Source: Melastoma dodecandrum | Lineage: Eukaryota > Streptophyta > Magnoliopsida > Myrtales > Melastomataceae | Direction: 5' to 3' | NCBI GenBank assembly: GCA_029817715.1 | Contig: JARUPY010000090.1 | Coordinates: forward strand, 372,001 to 436,000 | Length of the DNA: 64,000 bases | Shown here: piece by piece, positions 8,121-16,957 of the stretch | How positions within the stretch are numbered: position 1 is the stretch's first letter | How the letters are laid out: the number at the start of each line of letters is the position of its first letter | Position numbers and translations under genes: made by a program | The notes under the pieces: model-generated | Databases searched by the model: none | Seen by the model: the letters and a program-made list of their open reading frames with translations, nothing else | Told to the model about the DNA's origin: nothing

Positions 8121-10406
8121 ATGTCATCTTCAGCCTTCGGGCCGAGGCACGCGCGCGCCTGCGCCGTGCTGCCCGCGATCATGCTCGCCGTCACGTGCCG
8201 AAGCGCCGGCGCCCAGTCCATCTCGCTGCCCGAGATCGAGATTCCCCGGACGACCCACGCGACGGCCGTGCCGACCCCGACATCCGTCACCGCAACGCCG
8301 GTCGGGCAGGTGCAGACGACCATCGGCGCCGACCGCACCGAGGACACGCGCGCCTTCAGCGTCGCCGATCTGCTCGTCGACAGCCCCGGCATTTCGGTGA
8401 AGCAGGGCAACGGCCCGCGCGACATCGGCATCTCGATCCGCGGCTCGGGCGCGCAGGTCGGCTTCGGCATCCGCAACATCGTCGTCTTCGACGACGGCTT
8501 CCCGGTGACGCAGCCGGACGGCCTGTCGCGCAGCGACCTCATCGACCCGCATGCCTACGGTGCCGTCGACGTGGTGCGGGGGCCGAGCTCGGCGCTCTAC
8601 GGCAATTACGCGACCGGCGGCGCCATCGACTTCCACACGAAGCCCGGCGGCGCCATCGACGGTCTCGAGGTCGGCTCGGACGCCGGCAGCTACGGCTACC
8701 TCAACAATTACCTGCTGTACGGGCAGAAGAGCGGCACCGTTGAGACGTCGGTCTTCGCGAGCAACGTCGTCGGCAGCTCGAGGACGATCCACAGCACCTT
8801 CGGCACGCAGACCGTGAACGCGATGCTGACCGCCCAGATCACGCCGGAGGATCGGCTGACGTTCAAGCTCATCGAGAATCATCTCCAGGCGGACCTCTCG
8901 AACCGCCTGTCGCTGAACCAATTCGCCCAGAACCCCTACCAGCGGGGCTGCGCCACCGGCACGAGCACGGTCGCCGGCTGCCAAACCATCAATCTCTACC
9001 AAAACGGCTTCAACGGCGCGACGATCCCGCAGAGCGCCAACGACGCCGGCTTCGGTCGCAACGACAATCGCGCAATCCTTGGCGTGCGCTACGAGCACGA
9101 TTTCGGCACGGCGGCGACGTGGCGCACGCAGGTCACCTACGACGACCGCCACATCAACCAGCCGACGGGCTTCATGAGTTCCGTCGGCGACTATCCGTCG
9201 GTCAACGTCATCACCGACATCGTCGGGCACATGCCGATCTTCGGCCTGCCGGCCACCACCTATGCGGCGATCTTCGGCGACACGCTGAACACCAACGCCT
9301 TCACCTACTACGTCGCGCCCGGGGGCGACGCGGCGCTCGGCGGGCTCTACCAGAGCGTTCCGACCTCGCAGAGCAGCTACGGCGCGCGGCTGCGCGAGGA
9401 GGTCAGGCTCGACGAGCGCCTCACCTTCGTCGCGGGCGTCGGCGTCGAGCGCAGCCTGCTGTCAGGCCAGTCCACGAGCTTCACCTATTCGGCGCCGCGC
9501 GCGATCTCGACGGTCACCCCGATCGACGCCGACCGCAAGTTCCTGAACGCGGCGCCGGAGGCCTCGCTCGTGTTCAAGCCGATCGACAGGTGGACGGTCA
9601 CGGGCCGTGTCGCGACCGGCTACGGAACGCCGCAAGTCTCGAACCTCTTCGTCACCTCGAACGGTTTGGCGGGCAACAACACCGAGCTGAAGCCGCAGAC
9701 CAATCTCGGCTACGACCTGCTCGTCGGCTACGACTGGGCGAAGCGGCTCTCGCTCAGCGTCGACGGCTTCTACGAATTCTTCCACGACGAGCTGATCAAC
9801 CAGTCGGCCGGTCCCGGCCTCATGACCTACACGTTCAACGCGCCGCGCTCCGAGCACCGCGGCATCGAGGCTCTCGCCAAGTGGGCGTTCTCGCCCGGCT
9901 GGCTGCTCACCGCCGCCTACACCTACGACGACCAGATCTACACGCAGTACCGAGAGCAACTCAGCGCCGGCACGATGACGAACGTCTTCGACCGCGCCGG
10001 CAACCGGCTCCCCGGCGTGCCGCTGCACGAGCTGCTCGTGCGCCTGGGCTACGACGTGCCGAGCGGGGCGGCGAAGGGGCTCGGCGCCTATGTCGAGTAC
10101 GACAAGCAGGGCGACTTCTACGTCGACAACGCCAATCTCCTGAAGGCGCCCGGCTACGACCTCGTCAACGTCAACCTGCACTACACGCGCGACGTGAGGG
10201 ACAGCGCGATCAAGTCGGTCTCGGCCTATGTCGAGGCGCGCAACATCACCAATCGGACCTACGTCGCGTCGGCAAACAATGTCGCGGACTCGATCGATGC
10301 GACGACGGGGCGGCAGAACGGCGCGGCGACGGTCGCGGCGACGAGCGGCTCCATCTACGCCGGCACGCCGGCCAGCTTCTATGGAGGCGTCCGTGTCAAG
10401 TTCTGA
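8121..10406 (+). CDS. TonB-dependent receptor
   Basis: Outer-membrane receptor of 761 residues importing a ligand with energy from TonB-ExbBD. A signal peptide (ends AGA near residue 30) is followed by a plug domain (about 65-190) with ADLLVDSPGISV and DVVRGPSSALYGNYATGGAID, the usual plug signature, and then a 22-strand barrel ending in Phe (FYGGVRVKF), as required for outer-membrane insertion. Ligand is not clear from sequence; the DUF2946 and PepSY neighbours are typical of metal or siderophore uptake. The 3' end overlaps the PepSY gene by 26 bp. Confidence 0.9.
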   Translation: MSSSAFGPRHARACAVLPAIMLAVTCRSAGAQSISLPEIEIPRTTHATAVPTPTSVTATPVGQVQTTIGADRTEDTRAFSVADLLVDSPGISVKQGNGPRDIGISIRGSGAQVGFGIRNIVVFDDGFPVTQPDGLSRSDLIDPHAYGAVDVVRGPSSALYGNYATGGAIDFHTKPGGAIDGLEVGSDAGSYGYLNNYLLYGQKSGTVETSVFASNVVGSSRTIHSTFGTQTVNAMLTAQITPEDRLTFKLIENHLQADLSNRLSLNQFAQNPYQRGCATGTSTVAGCQTINLYQNGFNGATIPQSANDAGFGRNDNRAILGVRYEHDFGTAATWRTQVTYDDRHINQPTGFMSSVGDYPSVNVITDIVGHMPIFGLPATTYAAIFGDTLNTNAFTYYVAPGGDAALGGLYQSVPTSQSSYGARLREEVRLDERLTFVAGVGVERSLLSGQSTSFTYSAPRAISTVTPIDADRKFLNAAPEASLVFKPIDRWTVTGRVATGYGTPQVSNLFVTSNGLAGNNTELKPQTNLGYDLLVGYDWAKRLSLSVDGFYEFFHDELINQSAGPGLMTYTFNAPRSEHRGIEALAKWAFSPGWLLTAAYTYDDQIYTQYREQLSAGTMTNVFDRAGNRLPGVPLHELLVRLGYDVPSGAAKGLGAYVEYDKQGDFYVDNANLLKAPGYDLVNVNLHYTRDVRDSAIKSVSAYVEARNITNRTYVASANNVADSIDATTGRQNGAATVAATSGSIYAGTPASFYGGVRVKF

Positions 10407-11727
10407 TGCGACCGGCGTTCGCTGGTACAACGCGGTCTGGCGCTGGCATTTCTATGCCGGGCTCTTCTGCATCCCGTTCGTGATCTGGCTGGCCCTGACC
10501 GGTTCGATTTATCTGTGGCGGCCGCAGATCGAGGCATGGCTCGACAGGGGCTACGACCACCTTGCCACGCAGGGGACCATGGCTTCGCCCGATGCACAGG
10601 TCGCTGCCGCGATGGCCGCAGTGCCCGGCGGGTCGCTGCATCGCTACGTGCTGCCGCAGACGTCGGACCAGGCCGTGCGCATCCTCGTCTCGCGGGATGG
10701 AGAGGACTGGCGCGTGATGGTCGAGCCGCGCTCGCTCGCGGTGCTCGATGTCGTGCGGGACGAGTCGCGGCCGATGCGCGTCCTCTTCCATCTTCACGGC
10801 GAGCTGCTGGCCGGTGCGATCGGCAGCTATCTCGTCGAGATCGCCGCCTGCTGGGCGATCGTCATGCTGCTCACGGGGCTCTACCTCTGGTGGCCGCGAG
10901 GCGCATTGCGGCTTGCCGGCGTTCTCTATCCGCGAATGACGGCCAGCTCCCGCATCCTTTGGCGCGACCTGCACGCGACGGCCGGCGTCTGGGTGTCGCT
11001 GCTCGCCCTCGGGCTCATCCTCACGGGCCTGCCATGGGCCAAGGGATGGGGCAGCTACCTCGCCGAGGTCCGAACGCTCACCGGCACATCCCACGGCCCC
11101 GTGGACTGGACGATCGGCGGCAAGTCGCCGAAGCCAGATCCGATGCTGGGCGATCACCACGGCCATGGCATGGCGATGTCTGATCCGGCGCCTAGGCCAG
11201 GCGAGCTGGCTCGGGTCATCGCTTCGGTCAAGGGTTTGAGCGTCGCGCCGCCGGTGCTGATCTCGCCGCCACGGAAGGTCGGCCAGCCGTGGAACGTCGC
11301 GTCGGATGCCGCCGACCGGCCGCTGCGCAGCGATCTCAAGGTGGACGGCATCACCGGGACGGTTTTGAGCCGGACCGACTTCGCTGAGCGCCATTGGATC
11401 GATCGCGTCATCGGCTACGGCGTCGCCGTCCACGAGGGTGCGCTCTTCGGCTTGGCCAACCAGATCCTGGGCACGGTCACGGCGTTGCTGCTCACGCTTC
11501 TGGCGGTATCGGGGGCGGTCATGTGGTGGCGACGCCGTCCCATCGGCCTGCTCGGGGCGCCGCGCTCCCTGCCGCGGCCAAGTCTCGGCTTTGGCCTGGT
11601 AGCCGCGATCGTGCTTCTGGCCGTGTACATGCCCTTGTTCGGCGCATCGCTTCTCGTCGTCTTGCTCACCGAGCAGCTCGTGCTGCGGCGACTGCCGCGT
11701 GCGCGTCGCTGGCTGGGGCTCGCGTAG
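10381..11727 (+). CDS. PepSY domain-containing membrane protein
   Basis: 448 residues, PepSY-associated transmembrane family. Membrane segments are visible near residues 17-38, 150-170, 197-220, 348-370 and two at the C-terminus. Periplasmic portions hold PepSY-like domains and a His-rich stretch, DHHGHGMAM, near residue 260. Family members act with TonB receptors, probably as inner-membrane ferric-siderophore reductases or helpers. The ATG at 10381 lies inside the receptor gene, so translation is probably coupled. A GTG at 10393 is an alternative start. Confidence 0.85.
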   Translation: MEASVSSSDATGVRWYNAVWRWHFYAGLFCIPFVIWLALTGSIYLWRPQIEAWLDRGYDHLATQGTMASPDAQVAAAMAAVPGGSLHRYVLPQTSDQAVRILVSRDGEDWRVMVEPRSLAVLDVVRDESRPMRVLFHLHGELLAGAIGSYLVEIAACWAIVMLLTGLYLWWPRGALRLAGVLYPRMTASSRILWRDLHATAGVWVSLLALGLILTGLPWAKGWGSYLAEVRTLTGTSHGPVDWTIGGKSPKPDPMLGDHHGHGMAMSDPAPRPGELARVIASVKGLSVAPPVLISPPRKVGQPWNVASDAADRPLRSDLKVDGITGTVLSRTDFAERHWIDRVIGYGVAVHEGALFGLANQILGTVTALLLTLLAVSGAVMWWRRRPIGLLGAPRSLPRPSLGFGLVAAIVLLAVYMPLFGASLLVVLLTEQLVLRRLPRARRWLGLA

Positions 11728-11735
11728 AGTTTTCG

Positions 11736-11800
11736 GCGACGAGCAGGCCGATCACCAGCACGGCGAGCGTGGCGATCGCCGCGACGGCGACGGCGCTCAT
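11736..11800 (-). pseudogene. Deleted copy of a DUF4239 gene start
   Basis: About 65 bp that match two separated pieces of the adjacent DUF4239 gene: 11773-11804 matches its start region (12592-12623) with two mismatches, and 11736-11778 matches a segment 110-180 bp into it (12438-12479). The middle is missing. Both pieces share CGATC at the junction, consistent with a short-homology deletion. The frame remains open and runs antisense into the PepSY gene, but I see no sign of a working product. Confidence 0.65.
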
Positions 11801-11845
11801 GTCGACGCAAGATTATCGTCTGCGCACCACCAGGCGGGCTGCACG

Positions 11846-12619
11846 CTACGGCTTTCCGAGCACTGCAATGGCTTGCCGCAGCGGCGCGCTCGAGATGCGG
11901 ACGAGACCGTCGTAGGGCTGGTCGAGCTGGACGATCAGGAACATCGCAGCCGCCACCGACAGAGCGCTGGCGAACAGCGCGACCAGCACCGTTGCGTTTC
12001 GCGGTGCGGAGAGCCCGAAGCTCGCGAAGATGATGGCGAGCCAGAACACCACGATGGCGAGGAAGGGCCATTGCAGGCTGCCTCTGACCTGCTCGAACAG
12101 GAGCCAGCGCGCCGCCGCGATCTCGTCGGCAGTCTGGAGCGCCTTGGCCTTGAGGTAGAGTTGTTCGTCGCCCTGCGGCGCCAGGCGGTGCAACATCCCC
12201 TGCATGGCCTCGATGCCGTCGGGCTGGCGGCCGAGGCTGCCACCGATGGCTTTGTCCTCCACGCCGCCTTCGTCCGGCCAGATCGCATGGAGCCGGTTTA
12301 CGGCCACCGCGCGCAGCACGCCGCGGGCTGCGCCGGTCTCCGGCCCATACTGGGCCAGCGTACGATCCAGCAGGATCACGCGCGACGCCAATTGCGTGAA
12401 CTCGGTCTCCTTGGCATCGAACGAGCCCTTGGCCGATGCGACGAGCAGGCCGATGACAAGCGCGGCGAGCGTGGCGATCATCGCGGTCGCCACCTTCACC
12501 ACGTCCTTAGACGCGGCGCTCAGATGATCCTCCGGAAGAATCACGGTGAGGGCGAAGCCCGCCAGGGCGCCACCGAAGACGCAGGCGAATACGATCGCCG
12601 CGATGGCGACGGCGCTCAT
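11846..12619 (-). CDS. DUF4239 (bestrophin-like) membrane protein
   Basis: 257 residues with the same architecture as the paralogue at 6023-6784: hydrophobic segments at about 3-25 and 46-66, a soluble middle with LASRVILLDRTLAQYGPE, and two C-terminal membrane segments. Function unknown. Its ATG overlaps the TGA of the formylglycine-generating enzyme gene (ATGA), so it is the third gene of the sulfatase operon and is probably translationally coupled to it. Whether it takes part in sulfatase function is only suggested by position. Confidence 0.8.
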   Translation of the reverse strand: MSAVAIAAIVFACVFGGALAGFALTVILPEDHLSAASKDVVKVATAMIATLAALVIGLLVASAKGSFDAKETEFTQLASRVILLDRTLAQYGPETGAARGVLRAVAVNRLHAIWPDEGGVEDKAIGGSLGRQPDGIEAMQGMLHRLAPQGDEQLYLKAKALQTADEIAAARWLLFEQVRGSLQWPFLAIVVFWLAIIFASFGLSAPRNATVLVALFASALSVAAAMFLIVQLDQPYDGLVRISSAPLRQAIAVLGKP

Positions 12620-13641
12620 GTCGGCCGCAGGACGCAGCGGAAGCCGATGTGGCTCATCCCCGTGTCGATCATCTGTGCATGCCGCGCCGCGGGGCGGTAG
12701 CGGCGGCAATAGTCCGGAGAGCAGAGGAACGAGCCGCCCTTGACCACCTTGCAGGGGATGCGGACGTCAGGCTGGTTCGGGTCGTAGCTGCCGTCCCGCG
12801 TGCCCGTCCTGTTTGCGCCCGGCACGCAGCAGGACTTGTGCGGGTCCGACGCTCCGCCGTGCGCGTACCAGTCGCAGGTCCACTCCCAGACGTTGCCGAC
12901 CATGTCGAGGAGGCCGTAGCCGTTGCCGGGGAAGCTGCCGACGCGCGAGGTGCGACCGCGGCCGTCCTTCCCTAGGTGCTTCCACGGGAACGCGCCCTGC
13001 CAGGTGTTCGCCATGGCGCGGCCGGCCGGCTGGAACGTGTCGCCCCAGGCGAACTCGGCGCCGTCGAGCCCGCCGCGCGCCGCGAACTCCCATTCCGCTT
13101 CGGTGGGCAGGGCCTTGCCGGCCCACGCCGCATAAGCCTCGGCATCCTCGTAGGCGACGTGCACGACGGGATGATCCAGGCGCGCGCCGACCGTGCTTCG
13201 GCGACCCTCCGGGTGTCGCCAGGAGGCGCCGGGCTGCCAGGCCCACCAGTTGCGGACATCGCGGAGGTCGACGGGGCCGCGGGTTTGACGGAAAACCATC
13301 GATCCCGGCTTCAGCTTGCCCGGATCGGCATCGGGGTAGGCGAGCGGGTCGATCGCGCGTTCGGCTACGGTGCGGTAGCCGGTGGCGGCGACGAAGGCGG
13401 CGAAGTCGCGGTTGGTCACCGGCCCGCGGTCGATGAAGAAGCCGGCGACGGATACATCGCGCGCGGGCGCTTCCTCCGGATAATGGCTGTCCGATCCCAT
13501 CCGGAACGTCGCGCCATCGAGCCAGACCATGCCGCGCGACACCGGCGCACCGGCGGGCGTGGCGTTCTTCTTGAGGACATGATCCCCGTCGCCGCATCCG
13601 CAGGCAGCCATGTTCTCGCGGTGAACAGGCGGCCTCGACAT
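12616..13641 (-). CDS. Formylglycine-generating enzyme (sulfatase-modifying factor)
   Basis: 341-residue SUMF1/FGE-type enzyme that oxidises the active-site Cys of type I sulfatases to formylglycine. The fold signatures are present: GMVWLDGATFRMGSD near residue 36, ALPTEAEWEFAARGG in the middle, GNVWEW, and at the C-terminus GGSFLCSPDYCRRYR, where the two Cys four residues apart match the copper-binding catalytic pair of aerobic FGEs. The N-terminus has a short Cys-rich ACGCGDG segment. Starts at 13641 and 13611 are possible. It lies 5 bp downstream of a sulfatase carrying CTAGR, its expected substrate. Confidence 0.9.
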   Translation of the reverse strand: MSRPPVHRENMAACGCGDGDHVLKKNATPAGAPVSRGMVWLDGATFRMGSDSHYPEEAPARDVSVAGFFIDRGPVTNRDFAAFVAATGYRTVAERAIDPLAYPDADPGKLKPGSMVFRQTRGPVDLRDVRNWWAWQPGASWRHPEGRRSTVGARLDHPVVHVAYEDAEAYAAWAGKALPTEAEWEFAARGGLDGAEFAWGDTFQPAGRAMANTWQGAFPWKHLGKDGRGRTSRVGSFPGNGYGLLDMVGNVWEWTCDWYAHGGASDPHKSCCVPGANRTGTRDGSYDPNQPDVRIPCKVVKGGSFLCSPDYCRRYRPAARHAQMIDTGMSHIGFRCVLRPT

Positions 13642-13646
13642 CTCGC

Positions 13647-15269
13647 CTAATCTTCCGTCTGCGCCGCCTGCAGCTTCTGCAGGACCTGGTCGATGCTGAA
13701 GCTCGGGGGCTTCTGCCGCGGCGGGAACTCCTTGAAGCTCTGCAGGAACTGCGCGACGAAGGCTTGCGCCGGAACGAGCAGGAAGACGCGGCGGGCGCGC
13801 CAATCGGCATAGTAGCTCGACTCGTGATCGGCGCGCTCGAACGGATCGCCCCAGAGATCGAACAGCTTCGGCACACGCAGCGGGATGAGCGGATCCTGCC
13901 AGACGTCGAAGCCGATCGCCCGCTGCTCGGCGAACACCGCCTTCCACCTCAGGTAGCGCAGGCCGACGAGGTCGCCGTCGTCGCTGAAATAGAAGAATTC
14001 CTTGCGCGGCCATGCGGTCGCGGCGTCTTTCAGAGCCGAGGTGAGGTCGTAGCCGTCGAGGTGCACCTTGAAGGTCTTGGCACCAGCGACGTATCCGGCG
14101 AGCAGCTTCTCCTTGACGCCGGGCGCGCCCGCGGCCGCGACGAAGGTTGGAAACCAATCCAACGCGGAGGTCACCTCGTTGCTGATGGTGCCCGGCCTGA
14201 CGGTCCCAGGCCAGCGCAGCAGCGCCGGGACGCGGTAGCCGCCCTCCCAATTGGTGTTCTTCTCGCCCCGAAACGGCGTCGTGCCCCCGTCCGGCCAGCT
14301 GAACGTCTCGGCGCCGTTGTCGGTCGTGTAGAGGACGATCGTGTCGTCGGCGATGCCGAGGTCGTCGAGCTTCTTCAGGAGCTGGCCGACGTGGCCGTCG
14401 TGCTCGACCATGCCGTCGGCGTAGACGCCGAGCCCGGTCTTGCCCTCCGACGCGGGCTTCAGATGCGTGAAGATGTGCATCCGGCTCGAGTTGAACCAAA
14501 CGAAGAACGGCGTGTCGGACGCGTGCGCGCGATCGATGAATTGCAGGGAGGACGACAGGAACTCCTCGTCGACCGTCTCCATCCGCTTCATCGTCAGCGG
14601 ACCGGTATCCTCGATGCGGCCGTCGGCGTAGGAATGAAGCACGCCGCGCGGCCCGAAGCGCTCCTTGAATTCGACGCTCTTCGGGTAGTCGGGGTTCTCG
14701 GGCTCCTCCTCGGCGTTGAGGTGGTAGAGGTTGCCGAAGAACTCGTCGAAGCCGTGCGCCGTCGGCAGGAACTCGTCGCGGTCGCCGAGATGGTTCTTGC
14801 CGAACTGGCCGGTCGCGTAGCCGAACGGCTTCAGCATCTCGGCAATGGTCGGGTCCTGCGGCTGCCGGCCGGTCTTCGAGCCCGGCAGCCCGACCTTGGT
14901 CAAGCCGGTGCGGAAGGGGCTCTGGCCGGTGATGAACGCGGAGCGGCCGGCGGTGCAGCTCTGCTCGCCGTAATAGTCGGTGAACAAAACGCCCTCTTGC
15001 GCGAGCCGATCGATGTTCGGCGTCTTGTAGTGCATCATTCCCTTGTTGTAGGCGCCGACGTTGAACCAGCCGACGTCGTCCGCCATGATGACGAGAATGT
15101 TCGGGCGCTTCGTCGCCGGTACAGGCGATGGCTGTGCGGAAGACGTGCTCGGCAGGGCGGTCGCAGCCGCGCAAAGCGACGTGCCGAGGAGCAGATCGCG
15201 CCGGCGAAGACGAACCCTGGAGTCGCCAGGCCTCGGTGCCGTGCCGCCGGGCGTCAGGTCCTTACGCAT
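13647..15269 (-). CDS. Tat-exported arylsulfatase-type enzyme
   Basis: 540-residue type I sulfatase that hydrolyses sulfate esters in the periplasm. The N-terminus carries a twin-arginine motif (RRRDLLLG) and a hydrophobic stretch ending SSA. The metal-binding start NILVIMADDVGW and the modification motif C-T-A-G-R (Cys about residue 105) are present; that Cys should become formylglycine. Further metal ligands lie in TTDNGAETFSWPDGG. A start at 15269 is supported by AAGAAGG about nine bases upstream; a GTG at 15317 would displace the Tat signal. The maturation enzyme follows immediately, so modification is probably coordinated with synthesis, although Tat export requires folding and hence cytosolic modification first. 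Confidence 0.9.
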   Translation of the reverse strand: MRKDLTPGGTAPRPGDSRVRLRRRDLLLGTSLCAAATALPSTSSAQPSPVPATKRPNILVIMADDVGWFNVGAYNKGMMHYKTPNIDRLAQEGVLFTDYYGEQSCTAGRSAFITGQSPFRTGLTKVGLPGSKTGRQPQDPTIAEMLKPFGYATGQFGKNHLGDRDEFLPTAHGFDEFFGNLYHLNAEEEPENPDYPKSVEFKERFGPRGVLHSYADGRIEDTGPLTMKRMETVDEEFLSSSLQFIDRAHASDTPFFVWFNSSRMHIFTHLKPASEGKTGLGVYADGMVEHDGHVGQLLKKLDDLGIADDTIVLYTTDNGAETFSWPDGGTTPFRGEKNTNWEGGYRVPALLRWPGTVRPGTISNEVTSALDWFPTFVAAAGAPGVKEKLLAGYVAGAKTFKVHLDGYDLTSALKDAATAWPRKEFFYFSDDGDLVGLRYLRWKAVFAEQRAIGFDVWQDPLIPLRVPKLFDLWGDPFERADHESSYYADWRARRVFLLVPAQAFVAQFLQSFKEFPPRQKPPSFSIDQVLQKLQAAQTED

Positions 15270-15510
15270 CGGAAGCCTTCTTTCGCGTGATGTTCCGGCT
15301 AGGATCTGTTTTGGCACATGCCTACAAAGGCGAATTACTTCCGCGATGGTCGGCTTTTTCTATCTCAATTGAGAATTTGGGGCCGCGTTCGCAAATGTCT
15401 TTTATACTTTGGTCTAGGCACGGCAATAAAGCAGGGCTCTCCTGCGGGTTCAGCCTTGCATCATGCGCTGTGCAATCCCGTGCTCGGATGTCGACCGAAA
15501 TCCCGCCTGC

Positions 15511-16473
15511 CTAGATCTTCCTCAGCGCGACCGTCTCGATGCGGTGGTCGGCGCCCTTGCTCAGCACGAGATTGGCACGCGGGCGGGTCGGCGCGACATT
15601 GTCGTGCAGGTTGACGAGGTTGATCGTGCGCCAGATGTCCTTGGCCTTGGCGACCGCCGCCCCCTCATCGATCTCGGCATATTTCCTGAAATAGGAGCGC
15701 GGGTCGCGAAACGAGGTCTCGCGCAGGCGCATGAAACGCTCGACGTACCATCGTTCGAGGTCGCTCTCGCCGGCGTCGAGATAGATCGAGAAGTCGAAGA
15801 AATCCGAGATGAAGGCGGCCGGCGGCTTGGAGCGCCCGCGCCGCTTGCGGCCGGGCGAAAGCACGTTGAGCCCCTCGACGATCAGGATGTCGGGCCGGTC
15901 GATCACCACCTGCGCGTCGGGCACGATGTCGTAGGTCAAATGCGAGTAGACGGGGGCGGCGACCTCGCGGCGCCCAGCCTTCACGTCGGAGATGAAGCGC
16001 AGCAGCGACGGGCCGTCGTAGCTCTCCGGAAAGCCCTTGCGGCCCATCAGCCCCTCGCGCTCGAGCACGGCATTCGGGAACAGGAAGCCGTCGGTGGTGA
16101 CGAGATCGACGCGCGGCGTGTTGGGCCAGCGCTGCAGCAGCGCGCGCATGACGCGGGTGAAGGTCGACTTGCCGGCGGCGACCGAACCGGCGACGCCGAT
16201 GATGTAGGGGACCTTGCCGTCGTCGGCGCCGAGGAAGCGCTGCGTCGCCTTGAACAGCCCCTGCGTCGCCGCGACGTAGAGCGCGAGCAGGCGTGACAGC
16301 GGCAGGTAGATCTCGATCACCTCTTCCAGCGTGATCGGCTCGTTGGTCGAGCGCAGCCGGACGAGGTCCTCGGCCGACAGCGTCAGCGGCGTGTCGGCGC
16401 GCAACGCGGCCCAATGGGCGCGGTCGAAACGATGGTAGGGCGAGTGGACCGGAAGCTCGGCGCGGTCGTCCAT
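15511..16473 (-). CDS. coaA: Type I pantothenate kinase
   Basis: 320-residue kinase for the first committed step of coenzyme A synthesis. The P-loop [12 protein letters not shown] is near residue 93, with [11 protein letters not shown] and [11 protein letters not shown] following, all diagnostic of bacterial CoaA. FRKYAEID and [12 protein letters not shown] close the protein. Length agrees with the family (about 315). It is encoded downstream of hisE with a 23-bp gap, a gene order frequent in alphaproteobacteria where the two lie at the end of the his cluster; here the rest of that cluster is absent. Confidence 0.95.
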   Translation of the reverse strand: MDDRAELPVHSPYHRFDRAHWAALRADTPLTLSAEDLVRLRSTNEPITLEEVIEIYLPLSRLLALYVAATQGLFKATQRFLGADDGKVPYIIGVAGSVAAGKSTFTRVMRALLQRWPNTPRVDLVTTDGFLFPNAVLEREGLMGRKGFPESYDGPSLLRFISDVKAGRREVAAPVYSHLTYDIVPDAQVVIDRPDILIVEGLNVLSPGRKRRGRSKPPAAFISDFFDFSIYLDAGESDLERWYVERFMRLRETSFRDPRSYFRKYAEIDEGAAVAKAKDIWRTINLVNLHDNVAPTRPRANLVLSKGADHRIETVALRKI

Positions 16474-16496
16474 GAAGGCCTCGGGTTGTCCGGTCG

Positions 16497-16814
16497 CTAG
16501 CGCGACGCCTTTTCCTCGTGGCCGGACTGGGCCGTCCGCCGGTGCAGCTCGCTCATGACCTCGTCGAGCGAGACCCCGCTCGCCTCGAGCAGGACGGTCA
16601 AATGATAGAACACGTCCGCCGTTTCGCCAACGATCGCGGACTTTTCACCCTCGGCGACGGCGATCACGAGTTCGATCGCCTCCTCGCCGAATTTCTTGGC
16701 GCAGCGCGCCGCGCCCTTGTCGAGCAGAGACTTCGTGTAGGAGGTCGCGGCCTCCGCCGAGGCGCGGGCGCGCACGATGGCGGCGAGGTCGTCCAGACTG
16801 AAACCATCCGTCAT
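16497..16814 (-). CDS. hisE: Phosphoribosyl-ATP pyrophosphatase
   Basis: 105-residue MazG-like enzyme, second step of histidine synthesis (PR-ATP to PR-AMP and pyrophosphate). The metal-binding motif EEAIELV and the later ETADVFYHL helix are present, and the length matches stand-alone HisE. The ATG at 16814 is chosen because the family begins with a short lead before FSLDDL; an upstream in-frame start adds only low-complexity residues. It is probably co-transcribed with coaA. Its 5' flank (16815-16957) is a divergent promoter region shared with glcF. Confidence 0.93.
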   Translation of the reverse strand: MTDGFSLDDLAAIVRARASAEAATSYTKSLLDKGAARCAKKFGEEAIELVIAVAEGEKSAIVGETADVFYHLTVLLEASGVSLDEVMSELHRRTAQSGHEEKASR

Positions 16815-16957
16815 CGATCGAGCGTCCTCGCGCGCCTGTCCATCGCCACACTTGCGCCGACCTCGCGCGCCCGGCATTGGCTTGGGGCTGATCCCTAATG
16901 CGCCCGGCGCGTTGCGCCAAGACCGTGCCGCGGCCCGCCCCCGATCAAGACCCAGAG

